Assembly (NCBI GenBank): GCA_031772625.1
Contig: CM062816.1
Span: 1,669,895,058-1,669,959,057, forward strand
Reading direction: 5' to 3'
Source: Pinus tabuliformis
Taxonomy: Eukaryota > Streptophyta > Pinopsida > Pinales > Pinaceae
Length of the DNA stretch: 64,000 nucleotides
Positions within the stretch are counted from its first letter, which is position 1. Each line of letters opens with the position of its first letter. A program made the translations under genes and the position numbers. The notes below the pieces were generated by a model. That model had not been told where the DNA came from. It did no database searches and was given only the letters and a program-made list of their open reading frames with translations. This document shows, piece by piece, positions 1-13,496 of this stretch.

Positions 1-342
1 ACATTATTGATGAATAGGGGTTCATGTGGATCCAACCAAGATCCAAGTCATTCAAGATTGGCTAGCCCCAACCACTCTGACAAAGCTCCACAACTTTCTA
101 GGTCTTGCCAATTTCTATTGCAGGTTCGTGTTGGGGTTCTCTCATATCACTTGGCCCTTGAGTCAAGTGACCAAGGGAGGAGCGAAAGAAAAATTATTTT
201 GGTATGAATCTCAACAAAAGGCATTCATAGAGTTGAAACACCGCCTCTGCTTTGCACCAATGCTCACATTAACAAACTTGCAACAACCATTTGATATCGA
301 GATAGAGGCCTTTGACTATGCTATTGGGGCAGTCCTGTTAAA
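1..342 (+). pseudogene. Ty3/gypsy reverse transcriptase-RNase H fragment
   Basis: This is the piece of a retrotransposon polyprotein that joins reverse transcriptase to RNase H. In the frame starting at base 2 it reads GVHVDPTKI, then FLGLANFY-RF, which is the typical connection region, then an RNase H start ending DYAIGAVL. In the family the RNase H segment normally begins with a catalytic Asp in a D-A-S-D context. Here the matching residues read E-A-F-D, so that Asp is Glu. Two stops precede the conserved part and similarity ends abruptly near base 342, so it is a truncated relic. The rest of pol would lie left of the window, or was lost. No LTR is visible near it. Confidence 0.85.
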
Positions 343-1956
343 GCTTGAAGATATGTATACTCTATATGTTGGTTAATGATGTTGTTGATCAGTCCTATTT
401 TACTTAATGGTTTGTGATGTTGGAAGTACTCTTTATGTTATTGATGCAAGTATATGCTACCTATGGTGTTGTGGTTCAAGAGATTGATATTACTGCTTGT
501 GGATTGTGGATCTTCCTATATATGGAGAGAGTGTATTGACCTTGATGACATGAGGTCAAAGGGATGAGTTGTTAACAAATATTTATTGCACAATATTATG
601 CTTCTGCTACATTTTCTTGATGATGCCTGGAAGCATTGCATATTTGGTCATGTGTTGATGATATTGGAAAGATTGATGCTACACTATCTTATTTACTTGA
701 TGATATATTACTTCTTGTTGATGAGGACGCTCGTGATGTTATTCTTATGACAATCTATGTTGTTTCTATCAAATGATTATGTTGCATATTCCTATATGGT
801 TATGTTGATGGCCCAAAATGACAATTCAACATTATAAGGTAAACCACCCGGTTGGGAACTTAAATAAACTCCTTTTTCATTTGGAATGGTGGTTTTGACT
901 AGTTCAATTGGGTCCAATTACCCTATCTCTATATATTTGTTGACTTAAAGTATGTCTTTAGCTCGCCAACAAAGAAAGAGCAATCGAATTAGCCTTCTTG
1001 TTGTGCATGGGAAAGAAAGAAAATCCTTAAGATGATTTAAGGCTCACCCAAACTCTAACTATGGTTTTGCCTCTTTTAGAAGAGGACTTCTAGAATGAAA
1101 TATTTAATCCGACTGCAAATTTACTTTATAATGCAAACAAAAGGAAAATTATTCTAAGCCTATCTTGATGGAAAGAAGGATTAATCCTTCTTTCTACCAA
1201 GAGCAAGATATTAACATAATTGGTATTTTAACATGTCTTACTTAAGATGAATATGTAGGTAATGAAGTAGTTCAATTAACTAATATTATAATTACCAAAC
1301 ATACTTTTGAGAGATCTATTAACAATGAATGATGAACCAATAATGTTAGGAAGTAGTTCACATAATGCCAGTGGAAATTGAATCATAATCAGATGGAATA
1401 TTTCTGAGTAAGTAGTTATTCATAAATATGATTTTAATATATCAGAGAAAAATATACAATTGACAACAAATTCATGAGTCAAATAGATTAGATAGTTAAT
1501 CTGGACAGGTATTCATATCAACAATAGTGAACAATATAAATCCAATCCACATAATTCTACCATCAGGAATGAAATTCACATTAAAAATAATAGTATTTTT
1601 AATACAAATTTATTTCAACATGTTCTCCTTCTCTATTATTTAAATCCGATCTCCTATAATCTCCTCAAAAGCATAAACTTTGCTGCTAAAAGTAAGAGAT
1701 GCAATAGTGCAAGCGTTGCCTCTCATACATAGTTCAGAATGAAGAGAGACAAACATAGAAAATTTTAGGGGCGAATGTTCGCCCTTTGGCGAAATTAAGG
1801 GGTTTTAAATTTTTAGTGGGCGAATATTTTGTATCATAGTACATTTTTACAAATCACCTCAAATAGCCCACCTTATTTTAAGGGAGAGGGTAAAAAAGGT
1901 AAATTTAGCCCTTGAAATTAGGAGTTACAACCTTCCATTCGCCCATTTTCAAAAAT
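343..1956. other. Decayed non-coding DNA, no gene seen
   Basis: No open frame longer than chance and no recognisable domain. The first 450 bases are rich in TTGATGATG-like words. Around 1,771-1,950 several GGCGAA and TTCGCC words occur, including a perfect small hairpin (TTCGCC, loop CTTT, GGCGAA) at 1,778-1,793. Probably old repeat remains, but I cannot name the family. Confidence 0.6.
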
Positions 1957-2460
1957 AGGTTTTATTTAAGTGAATCCTATGGGCCAAAGGCTCAAATACC
2001 ATATTTATAAAAGATGTATGGTAAATTAATAAAAATATAAATAAATGAGAGGTATGGTAAATAAATAAAACATTTTTTATATTTACTCCATAAGTCACCT
2101 TATATACATGCAAGGGTGTAAACAAATAAAAATATAAGTAAAGTGGAGGTATGGTAAATAAATAAAAATAACAATAAACTAGACGCATGGTAAATAAATA
2201 AAATCTCTTTTTATATTTAGTCCATAACCCTCGTTCTATTTATGAAGGCTCAAGAAAGAGGTTTTATTTAAGTGAATCCTATGGGCCAAATACCATATTT
2301 GTAAAAGAGGTATGGTAAATTAATAAAAATATAAATAAACGAGAGGTATGGTAAACAAATAAAACATTTTTTTATATTTACTCCATAAGTCACCTTATAT
2401 TTACGAACACTCAAAAAATGTGTTATATTTAGGTGAAACCTATGGGCAAAATACTATGGG
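1957..2460. repeat. Short-range direct repeats around GGTATGGTAAAT
   Basis: A unit of about 145 bases at 1,957-2,105 returns at 2,259-2,400 with only a few changes and one short gap. Both start AGGTTTTATTTAAGTGAATC and end CACCTTATAT. Between and after them, shorter pieces carrying GGTATGGTAAATAAATAAA recur, and a worn third start lies at 2,401-2,460. The ORF read through here on minus is a product of the repetition. Confidence 0.8.
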
Positions 2461-4839
2461 ACAAATACCATGGACTAGATTGTTATTAATACCATGCAAA
2501 AAAACATTATTAACATATTAATAAAAATAAAAATGGCACATGGTATTCACCAAAATGGCACATGGTATTGACCCATGGTATTCACCTAAAATGTAGCCTA
2601 TTTAAATGGGGGAATTAAACCATCTTAGATTCATCTTTACTTTGGATCTACTAACCCCCGAGAGGTATCAAATATCGTGATATGCAAACTAGCATAGAGT
2701 GAAAAAAATTTGATCCGATCAAGAGTAAAAATGGATGTTGTAATTTAATGTATGTTAAACATTTTAGCTTGGTTAAAATAAAAAATAAAATAAAAATCAA
2801 CTATTAATTTTATTAATTTTTATAAATTATTAATAGTAATTTTTAAGCTCTAGGTTTATGATAACCCATGGTATTGACCCATGGAATTCATGTGAGCATA
2901 AACTATTTAAAGGGGAAATTCTATCATCTTAGATCCATATTAATTCTGGGTCTACCAAGTGCTTAGAGGGATATATAGATTTCATCCCCCTAAGAGTGCT
3001 AGATGTGGAGTTAAGATGGATATAGGTTGGTTTTTATGATAATGAAGATATTAAATAGACTTAGGAAATTATATTGTAAAAACATCTTAAGGTGAATGGT
3101 TAAAGCATAGACATTGGACAAGTATATTTGTATACTTCTGTTTTAAACTTAAACAAATCCAGGGCTAAAAGGAATAGATTGATTGCACTAGTCATCCTTC
3201 TATAACTTTCCAACATATGCTAGAGTAAATAGATTGTATTTGGGTAATTTTTCTAATTGCAAACAGGAACATACTTGTGTATTGGTAGGGTGGTTACGAG
3301 GTCCCAAGAATTGATGAATTTGAATTTTTCTTGGTTTTATATATCGTATTAGGTTTTTTCTCATGCTTTCTGTGAATGGCATGGGTGAATTTTATCCTAC
3401 ACCCACTAGGTTATCGATATGTAATTTTGGTAATTTTGATTTCAAAAGATATTTTAAAGAAATGCAATGATTTCATTTGTGTATTCAATAAAAACAAGAT
3501 TTTATAATTAAGTAAAATATTCGCCATTCCTGTGAGAGATTCGCCAAAAAATTATATATACATATCATATTATTGATAAAATCGCCTTCCATTTTTCCTA
3601 TATACCATGGAGATTTGCTCATTTATTATACATGTAAATTTAGGGGGTTCTTAAAATTTTCCCTGGAGACAAATCCCAATAATTCCCAGATCTGAGATTT
3701 GATCCTATCTACCTACAACACGAAACCCCTATTACAATAGTGCTTTAAGAATTACAGAAGTGTAGAAGGGAGGATCCCCCCAATCAACATAATTTTTAAA
3801 TCCATATTTATAATTACAAATCAAAATCAAAATGAGAGAACTGTTTTGGAAAATGAATTTTCTCCCAAAAATTTGATTGGCCACCATTCTTTTTCCTCTC
3901 TTGCTGGAGAAATACCATTGATGCAAATCTTCTCTTCCTCATCTCCTCAATTGTTCTCCTGCCAAAAACTAATCATTATTAAATTAAAATGCAAATCAAA
4001 AATAAAAATACCAAATCTGGAAAACAAACATCTCGAATCAAAATTCAAATAAATAAATAAATAAATGGAAATATAAGCTTTCCATTGATCCTTGTAAAGT
4101 TCTTATTGGTCAAAGAGAGCAAATGAAAAATGCACAAATTAAACTAAGAAAATTAGTTTTGGTTTCAAATTCAGAGCTTGATTCTTTGCTAAATTTTAGA
4201 CTCAGTTAATGACCTAATCTAGTCATGCAACCACCTCATAACTATTCTCCACGATTTTATTTATCTAACAAGTCATCCTAGGCCTCATTTGGCCAAGTAA
4301 ACTCAACTTATAAGCTCCCAAAGTTGAGTAAAAAATACCATAATTCTGGAAAAATTATTGCCTAAACTAAAATCAGGAAATTTTAATAAAATGTTCTAAT
4401 CCTAAACTAAATTAAAAATCTAATTAACTGTTAATTAATTATTTCATTAATTAAATATATATAATTTAATTACAAAATAAATTAATTATATACCAATAAA
4501 ATTCATTATAAATTAATTAATTCAGAAATCAATTATATACCAAAGTTAAATAAACAAAATTTTAATTAAAATTCAATTGAATTAAATAAAAGTTAAATAA
4601 TATTAAAATATTATATTAATGAAATTTATTTAATATATGTATTAATGTGTTGCTTTCAATAGATCTTACCACCACGAATACACCTTTCACACCAAAGGTC
4701 TCGTATGCATTCGATTAGATGAGGGATTCACAAACTTATAAACCATATACTAATGCGGATGACCACATTTCATACACCATTGGGTATCGAAGATCGGGTA
4801 TCGGTTATTTTGAAAGGTGAAAGTTTCAAAATAAAACAA
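2461..4839. other. AT-rich DNA without a gene
   Basis: No convincing coding frame on either strand. At 3,520-3,600 ATTCGCC words recur, like those near 1,780. Bases 4,400-4,640 are almost pure A and T with many TTAATTAA-type words. Two short frames near 3,732-4,052 overlap on opposite strands, lack any known motif and are taken as chance. Confidence 0.55.
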
Positions 4840-5060
4840 AAATTCCAAGGTCTGATATAAGATATCAGGATTTTTATTTATCGAAAGTTTTTTTATATAT
4901 CACAACTTTTTTATCGGGACCTTTTTTATAACGGGACTTTTATATCGAGATTTTTATTTATGGGAAATTTTTTATATATCATAATTATTTATCGAGGATT
5001 TTTTTTATATGGGGATTTTTATATCACAATTTGGCGTTATTGGAGGTTTGAAAAATATTT
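4840..5060. repeat. Degenerate tandem repeat, ATTTTTATATCG-type units
   Basis: About six worn units of roughly 30 bases follow each other, built around a GGGACTTTTTATAT or GAGATTTTTATTTAT core with ATATATCA spacers. The copies are too diverged to give a clean period by eye. Confidence 0.5.
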
Positions 5061-8000
5061 CATCGACTTTATAAAAGAGTTCTGATATTACATAAGTCTC
5101 GAGGTATGGTTGGAGTGGGAGGTGGTGAGGTGAAGTAGGGCCCATGTCGAGTGGAACTCATCTATTATAAACTACAACCATTTGGTAATTTAAAAATCCA
5201 ACAAAATGAACTATAACCACTTTGCAATTTTTAGATTTCAGGTCTAGTAATTTTTTTAAAGTTGAGAATTGAAATAAATTATCGAGATCCTGAAAACACA
5301 TAATTTTAATTATTCTACAATTTGGCTGCAGTGATTTTGTATGGTCGTTAGTGAAAAATGAATTAATTAATAAAAATTAACTAGGAATTAATATTTACAA
5401 TCAATTACTAATTTATTTACAAAAATTAAAATAATATACATTTTGTACATTTTTTTAAGCCAGGCGGTAGAAATTACCGAACTTCGAATTAACATAATTT
5501 GTAAACCATGTAACCAAATAAGATGAAATGAGTATCGATAGAAAGCTAGCGATAAGTTGCACTCAATGAAGCAATCAAAATAGAAATCTGATTAAAACAA
5601 AAAATTGGCAAAATTGTAGGACACTTAACTAAACGAAAATATTAAAAAGGTGATTTAACAAAAACTTTATGGAAAGGGTCCCCATTATTTGAAATAAATA
5701 AGTAAAAAATGGGGGGGTTGAGTTTTCACCTCAACATTGGCGACACACGGGGAAGAACCAGTTATCTCTGGTTAAAAGATAATGAACTTTAATTTACCCA
5801 AAAGTTAAAAATAATGGATTCCACGAAACCATCTAACAGTGAAACATTTCACATGGGTCCCACATTAATGAATTAAGTAATATAAGTTTGAAAATATAAG
5901 TACTCAAAACAGACTGAGTTTAGAATCATAAATCCAAATTTTGAGAATTTTTTTTTTAAGATTACCTTGTATGAAAAAATAGAAGAAAGTACAGATATGA
6001 GTTTTTGATAAAAGCATATATCCATTGTTATGAATGGTCTCTTACGTCGATTTGATGCCAACGAACCTGAACAATACCCCAGTGAAGTTATATTTTATTC
6101 CATACAAGCATGGACCTACTGTCATCGAGTGTCCATAGCCTTGACGGATTTACTTGTATTTCCCATGCTTCCTCTTTTAATCACCCTTTTGATACGCGCA
6201 TTTGCGCGCTTTAGTTTATGTTGTATCTGAGTGAAATAGGTGGGATGGTAATAAAGACTTATGTTAATAGATATAGTACTAATATATGTTGACTCCAAAA
6301 TCTTTCCTCGTGACTATCAATCAAGAGGTTTTTAAAAAGTGGAGGGATGGGAAGGATTCATTGAGTTAAACTAAGGTCAGTTCTTTCCATTGGAGAATAT
6401 CATTTTACTTACCTGAAAGGAGTGAATCATCAAAAGACAACCTCTTCTTTTAATTGAAAGTAAAAACATAAAGAAGTGGTTGTCAATGTAGTTTTCATTA
6501 GCCCAAAATCATAACTTATTAAAGCTAAATTACAATGAGCAGTAAACTAGAAGAAAATAGTGTTTCGTGTTGAGGGAATTTTAAATGAATAAAATCCATA
6601 AAAAATGAGAATGAAGATATGCTTCTTTATTAATTGCAGCAGTAATTGTTCTCTTTGTCTTTTCAGATTTCATATCAACTCCAAGATTTTCATAAAATCT
6701 CAAAATTCAAGACCAAATCCCAACTTTGTGTAGAGGGAGAGGAATTGAATTTTGTATGCTAAATATGAAGTGATATATTAAAAGCTAAAACAAAAGAGAG
6801 TTCAAAAATGAATTGAGCATGATATGTTACCTTTGTGTGCTCTGAATTTACTTACCAGCTAGTCGCTAAAGAGTGCATTTTTTGTGCCCTGCCCACCTTC
6901 TTCATTTCTTTGATATGCTGGGGACCTGAACCTCTTTTATATCAATTTAAGTGAAAATATGTTAGACCATGAGAGTCTTGCCACGTTGGATTTCAGAATG
7001 GATAAAGTTACAATATTCCAATGTCCTGAAATAGGGAGGCTCGATATAGATACTATGAGTTACAAAGGCTCTGATATAAATATGTTCCGATAACAATATT
7101 TTAAATGTATAAACGATCTATCAAAAAACTAAATTTTGGCAAGATCATACCATGTAGTAATTTTAAAAGAGGTCACGATATGGAAGGCGTCGATAAATGA
7201 TGTGTCGAAGGTAAGAGCTCAAGGTTTCCAAAAATTTCTTAATGGGAAAAACTTCGATACACAAAGACCTTATTTCATAACATTTTCAGCGATATTCATT
7301 TTCTGAAGTTTAATTAAATTTCACCTTCGATATAAGAAGTCTTGATGTTTAGAATATTTAAGGGAGGAAAGACCTCGAAACAAATGTTTTTCGTAACTTC
7401 TTAGAAATAAATCTTACGATATCAAATATGCCCGATAGTGAATGGCTCTTAATGCATGACATGGTAATATTGTATATTGGGCATTAAACTATAAGAAGTA
7501 ATAAATCTCAAAATATTTTTATAAAATGGCTACGATAGCATTTGTTCCGATAAGAAAATAACAAGAGCACCTACATCTGTCTATAAAAATAAGCTTTTGA
7601 GGAAAGGAGTCCAAGATTTAATAAATATTTGAATAAATTGGGTATCAAAGATCTCGAAAACCATTTTTGAAACTCAAATCAACTTACAAGACTTTGAGAC
7701 CACAAGATTCTAGTGAAGACAGTGAAATAGGGGCCATTTCATTCGCTAAGTGTAATGGACATGATAGTGGAGGAAAAGGAAATGTGGATCTCAGAGAGGT
7801 AAATCATAGATTTTTTTATTTTAAATTCTTTCGATATAATATAAACCCAAGAGTCTAATAAGCCAGAAAATTTGAAATTTTGAGGAAAGATCTTGGAAAA
7901 ATGAAAAGTATAGGATCGAGATTCCAAGGCTCCCAATTAGAGGCTCTGAGTCACTTCAGAAGAAAGGAATATGGCTAATCGGAAAACCATGAATGAGTGT

Positions 8001-8817
8001 GATGAAATGGTTCAACTCAACTAAAAAATTGTAAGATTCGGAATGGGTAGAGATAAAATCATGGATAGGATTATTTTATGACTTGTTGCAAGATTTTGGA
8101 GAAAATTTCCTTTGCTTATGGGCCTTCTTTAATTTAAAATGCGAGAAATTATAGACCCACGACAAATCTGAGCAAGGAGTGGATAAGCATTCAATTTCAG
8201 CTACATTAATGATTATTAGTTCATCTTATGCATTTGCGAAGCAAGGAAATATGAATAGAAGAAACAATATAAAATACCAAGATTTTGATGAAAAAGCAAA
8301 TACTTTCGTAAAAATGTTTCGGATTGTAAAGGGATGACTACTCACTTTATTCTAAAGCCAACTAAATTTTCTTGTAAATATGAAGTCTCCAAATAAAACT
8401 AATGAAGACCTACAAAAAGAAGTAAAAGGGAATTAAGAAATAGACTAATGAAAATAGAAAACTAGCAATAGATGAAGATGAACATATTTATGCATACTTG
8501 AAGAGTTGAATTGTAAGTTTACATCATGAATCTTCAATTTCTCCCATGCATTTGTATAATTTCAAAATCATCTTCTTATTCAATTTAAATCAATAACTAA
8601 GTAATGAGAAATTTGCATATGTTTCCAATTTAAATTGAGGAAACTGTGGTAAAAATGACCATATGAAGTGCTTGTGAATAAAGGGAAAATTGGTATTCTC
8701 AGCTGTAATGATTCTTAAAAATTTCATCATTCATGATTTTAATTGAGAAAAACAATTTTAATCTTATGATGAAAATTTGTGAGGGGTAATCAAGTGCATC
8801 AGACATATGTATGATCC
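5061..8817. other. Decayed non-coding DNA, no gene seen
   Basis: No supported gene. The short frames at 5,873-6,230 and 7,667-7,936 overlap on opposite strands and have no domain. From about 7,020 to 7,560 the words CGATA and TCGATA are conspicuously frequent, which suggests a decayed repeat family. At 5,737-5,744 a TTGGCGAC word follows CAACA, like an old tRNA-Arg primer site, but nothing downstream supports an element. Confidence 0.5.
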
Positions 8818-8822
8818 ATAGC

Positions 8823-9814
8823 TGTTGGCTTGATGGGCGCTGACCTAGCTTCAACGTTAATCAGCCAAGCAAATCCCTACACTACTGGCCCTTTCGACAT
8901 CAGCCCGCAGAGCACAGACCAAAGTCTCACCCAAAACAGTATGGGGGGATGCAGGAACCAAGTTTTCACACCGTGAGATGGTTGTGATGCAGGTTTTATA
9001 CATTAAACCCTTCCTTCATGCAGATCGATAAGCTTTTAGGGCTTATCAATGTACTTTATCTTTCGTCTCTTAGAACCTCCACGAAGGTATACGATCGTCC
9101 TTCATGCAACCCTAACCAGTGGCTTAGGTACTTACGTGCCTTTGTTACTGTGTTATTGTATGATTTCCTGAATTATCTTAAGTGTTCGCCAATTTTACCA
9201 TGTAATTAAGATTGTCTTTGCAGAAACATATATCCTTACTTGCGTTCATATAACAGATAGAAACATATACATTCGCGCATCAAATTAGCATTATAACATA
9301 AACCCAGAACTTAACATAACATAATCACATGCAATCCACAGAGGAAAAATACACAATAATTTCAGAATACTTCTCTTTATTGATGATTCAGATTTCCAAT
9401 ACAGACTCTATCTACCCTGCGCACACAGTTGCAGGGGTCCGCGCACTCAGCTGCGGACTTCTACCCTAGGCCTCTGCGCACTCAACTGTAGAGCCTCTTC
9501 CTATGCTAAGACTCTTGCTCTTAGCTCTTCATAGACTCATCAAACACTTCTATTTTTCTGACTGACCCCCTTAGACTCCTCTAAGACCTCCTTTTTATAC
9601 AATCCCATGGTCCGCAGACCAAGGGAGGATCTCTAAAACCGACACAACCTATCTAGACTAAGGGCAAAAAACCCTTTTTGACTCTTGATATCTTCGCGCT
9701 CTGCGACCACAAAATGTGGAGACTTTACATTTCTTTATACAAACTTCGGGCCATCTACCCCAAAACTCAGGTTTTTAACCCTAAAATTGACCCCCAGGGG
9801 ACCCGTTCCCAACA
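8823..9814 (-). repeat. Element A 3' LTR
   Basis: 992 bases, TGTTGG to CCCAACA, matching 20,001-20,992. It lies downstream of the coding region on the minus strand, so it is the 3' LTR. A TATAAAAAG box on minus at about 9,590-9,598 is shared with the other copy. Confidence 0.95.
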
Positions 9815-9826
9815 GGCCCCCAACAC
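9815..9826 (-). other. Element A polypurine tract
   Basis: On minus this reads GTGTTGGGGGCC and abuts the 3' LTR, the position and composition expected for the plus-strand DNA synthesis primer. Confidence 0.7.
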
Positions 9827-12800
9827 AAACATGGTGACTCGCCCTCGAGTCATTCAGCTGGCACGAAGATCTTGTCGCAAAGACCTCCTAGCTCAATTTG
9901 GACTACTGCAACTTCGACTATACACTGTGTTGTCGTTGGCTTCATCCCCTCGACCAGCTCCTCTATTGCTGGTCCTGTGCCGTCTGACTGAATCTTCTGC
10001 TGAGTCTTCTATAGACTAGCCAACTTGCCTTCAATTGTAGCCATGATCAAATAGGCCTCATCTAACCAAGGCTGTAAGCGAGCCTTCAACATTGTTTCTT
10101 TGTGATGAGCTGCATCTACTTGCTCTTTCAAAGCCTTGGCCTCCTGCAACTTTGCCAGCCTTTGCGTGATGGTGATAGTGCATGCTATTGCTTTAACTTC
10201 GTCATAGCGTTGCTGAAGATCCTGTGCTTCTGTTTCTAGCCTCTACACAGTGGGGTCTTCATGCAGGCTGGTGACCACCTCTAGCGACTGCTCGAAGAGT
10301 GTCGTGTAGTCCTTTACTACGCTGTCTGTTGCTACTACGATGTCTTTCACAGCTGACTTGTGATGTTATCTGATTTTTGGCAGAGTCGAAGGCTAGGAAT
10401 TCAACTGCAACTCCGCAATTTTGAGGTTCAATTCCAACTGGACCTTTGCCAATTTTGTGCATGCGTCATGTACTCCAGCAGTAAGCTTCTGAACCTGCAC
10501 ATCTCCTGGCCCAGCCTCGGGAATGTCTAGCTCCGGGATAGATCTGCATACCTCAACCATGACCTTAGCCATGCGTTGGCTCTTGTCCGTAAGGTCTTTG
10601 ACGAGGTCAATGGCGGAGTCTCGCTGTACAACCATCTGGGCATTGTTGATCTTCTGCTCACTGATGACATGTAATGCGCGCTGCTTGTGGGCCCACAGTT
10701 CCACGATCACACCATCCTATAAAAGGTGAAGTGCCTCAATGGGAAGCATGGCCAAGTTAAGTCCAACTCCCTTGAGGGTGCTGACAGTGGGCCTGTCAGC
10801 TTCTATCTCTGTAGTCAGTGCTCCATTCGGCAACACTATTGCTCAGGGATCTCATGTGCGTAGCATCCTTGTGGCTTCGGAGGTGCCAGGTGCCAAACTG
10901 GTTGACACCGCGTTGGTTTGTACTTATGATGCATGGATCTGCAGCTCACACAGACCCATCTAGATAGTACCCAAAGCTTGTTGCTGTTGTTATTCGAACG
11001 GATGTAGCAATTCTGCCATGGAATCCCTCACCGTATCACTGATGTCATTCAAGTTCCCCTCCGTTAGGGTGATCGGGTCGAGAGACGTCTTGCTAGCCTT
11101 GGACTTATTCCGTGACCCTACTTCCTATGGATCTCTGGTGCGATTGGTGTGGAACGGAGTCGTCTCTAGGTCTGCTCCTCCCTGCTCCATCTGTTCATCC
11201 TTTTCTTCTCGCTCAGGGGAAGGCGACTTCTGACTCCGATTAGAGCCGCACTCCTCTTCCTCTTCTTGCCCACCTTTCTACTTCGTGACAGCACGCTCTG
11301 CCTTGGCCTTATCCTCGGTCTCCTTTCTTTTCTTCACGGCCAACTGTTCCATCTTCAACTTGGCTTCTTCCTATTTTCACTATGCGACGAACTTGTTGGA
11401 TCCTGCTGTCAAGTCCATGGTAGTGCGCCAATCTTCTAGCCAACGATCGAGGACTGCTACAATCACTTCATCTATGGAAAAGTATGGCAGGTCATTCCAC
11501 CTCTATTGAGGGTCCTTTCGCGCATGTATTGAGACATGGTGGAAGTCGGCCTTGAATTCCGTGTACTCCTGCATCTTATCAAAAAAATTTGGTGACAATC
11601 GTGGCTTGCGATTGATAGCCATATGGATGTTGATCTCCATCAAGATATAGAAGATCTTGTTGTCCTTGATCCACTGAGAATCCTTTGCAGTGCACATCAA
11701 AGCGAACTTTTCTGCATCCAGTAGGTCTGGCGCGATCGGAGGAAACTGATTATCCTCTATAACTCCCATGCAACCAACACTATGGACAGTAGTAGCCATC
11801 CATAGTGGAATGTCTTACTATGATCTTGTGCCTCGCGGCATTTCGCGAGAAACTCGCCGTAGAGGTAGCGCGGCTAGTTAAATAAAAATATACACCCTCC
11901 GCGCACTGGGCCGCCAAGGTTATCACTAGTTCCGACACTTCATCTGCGCGACCCTTCCTCATGACCTTTCCTGCCAAAATTTGCGTCGCCACTTTCACTG
12001 CGGGGTCACAGATACTCGTGATGGCATAGCCGTGCGACTTCTTTACTAGATTGAATTTTTCCTTTATTGCCTCAGCAAGGGCATGCTTGCCGACCTTTCC
12101 ACCAAATTCCATGACCTAAATTTATCCTGAGTGTGGTAGCCACTTGATCCTTTGGATTAGCATGTCAGTGATGGGTATCGGCTCCTCCAACCACAAACAC
12201 CCATCGTGCACCAAGCACAACAGCTGCTTGATCATGATCATTGTGATGGGCATGTGGTTGTAATGCGGCACCCACAACAGGTTTAGCAGGCCTACCTTGT
12301 CCATGCCTTTCAACCACTTCCTCAGCTCCAAAGTGGTCACTCCAGTGTTTTGTTGGAAGACACATTACATAAGTTGGTTTATCTCTAAATGAGGGAAACA
12401 CCCCATGCCAGCTAAATCCTAGTCTTCCAATTTTAAAAGGGGGACACGACCCAAGCGCGGTCCCTCAAAGACAATTTTCTCGGGCAGTAGGGGTGTGTGC
12501 AGGGTGACCTTACTCTCATAAATATCCTTCATCACCTTCTTTTTACCCTTGCATAGAGGAATGTACTCAGGTAGCTTAGAAATGGGGTCAGAACCCTCAA
12601 CCTCAATATCCTCGGTTTCCATCGCAATATCCTCATCATCCATGAGGATTTCTTCGACCTCTTTTGTCGGCTCTAAGTCAATCACCTTGCACTTTTCCTA
12701 TGTGGTGGGATTATCCTTCTGTGGGTGCTCTCTAGGTGATGTGCACACCGGCTGCGGTGTCATGGCCTGCTTGGCTTTCTTATTCTTCAGACCCTCCTTG

Positions 12801-13276
12801 GTCAAGGTAGGCCTCAACCTGGGCGACAGTGGTGACTTAGGTACTTCAGCTAGTATTTTTGCAGTTACAACCTCCAGGGCAACTCCCTCGGCTTCCACGG
12901 CTACCCCTGGAATAGATCCTTCCACCGTCATTGCATCCCCAACATTTATAGTCTCATCCGGCGTCAACATGATGCTATGCAACAATTCCTGTGTCTCCTT
13001 TGGCAACATCTCAAACACTGAACTTGCTATCAAAACTTCAAAGTTTTCACAGTTCATATGCGCCTGAGATCTCAACACCTCAATTCTCAAAATGCCAAGT
13101 GTTTTCCGCTGGGAAACCCTTTGTAATTCATAGGCATTTTCAAATTCATATCCAACCGTTGCCCCCATAATCGGTTCATTAATGCTAGATTGGTGGTAGA
13201 TTTTCAAAGATCTGGTCCATAAATTCCAACTTAAATGCCACCTCCCCGCTCCATTTGGCTGTTTTTTCATCGTCAA
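9827..13276 (-). pseudogene. Element A post-integrase ORF (aORF), broken
   Basis: A long protein-like region after integrase, the place where Athila- and Tat-type elements keep an additional ORF of unknown or envelope-like role. From the N-terminus it holds a proline- and acid-rich stretch (13,276-12,419), then a compact region with WLKGMDKVGLLNLLWVPHYN and GGKVGKHALAEAIKEKFNLV (12,340-11,780). A conserved-looking segment FPPIAPDLLDAEKFALMC follows (11,799-11,503), then, after several broken frames, a helical, probably coiled-coil region (10,710-10,259). At least five stops and several frame changes interrupt it. I see no signal peptide or obvious membrane helix, so an envelope function is not supported. 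The start at 13,276 is the first Met of the first open block and may not be the true one. Element B has a positional counterpart. Confidence 0.7.
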
Positions 13277-13496
13277 ATCATGAACAATGACTTAAACGAT
13301 CACTTTTTGGCTATCCTGCGCAGTTTTCCTTTAGTAGCACAACTGCCTGCTTGCTTCTACTGGCTTTGTGACATTCTTCATTCCACGCAGTTCCAAGATT
13401 GCACAGCTCTCTGACCCAGGCAGTGTATCTTATAGCCCCGCGCTTCCTTTCAGCTGCCTGGAGCACTAATACTATGCTTCCGACATATAGTCACCT

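Noticed and set aside
5731-5760. TTGGCGAC after CAACA as a primer site of another Tat/Ogre element
   Set aside because: Only eight bases match, and no LTR or gag could be seen around it.
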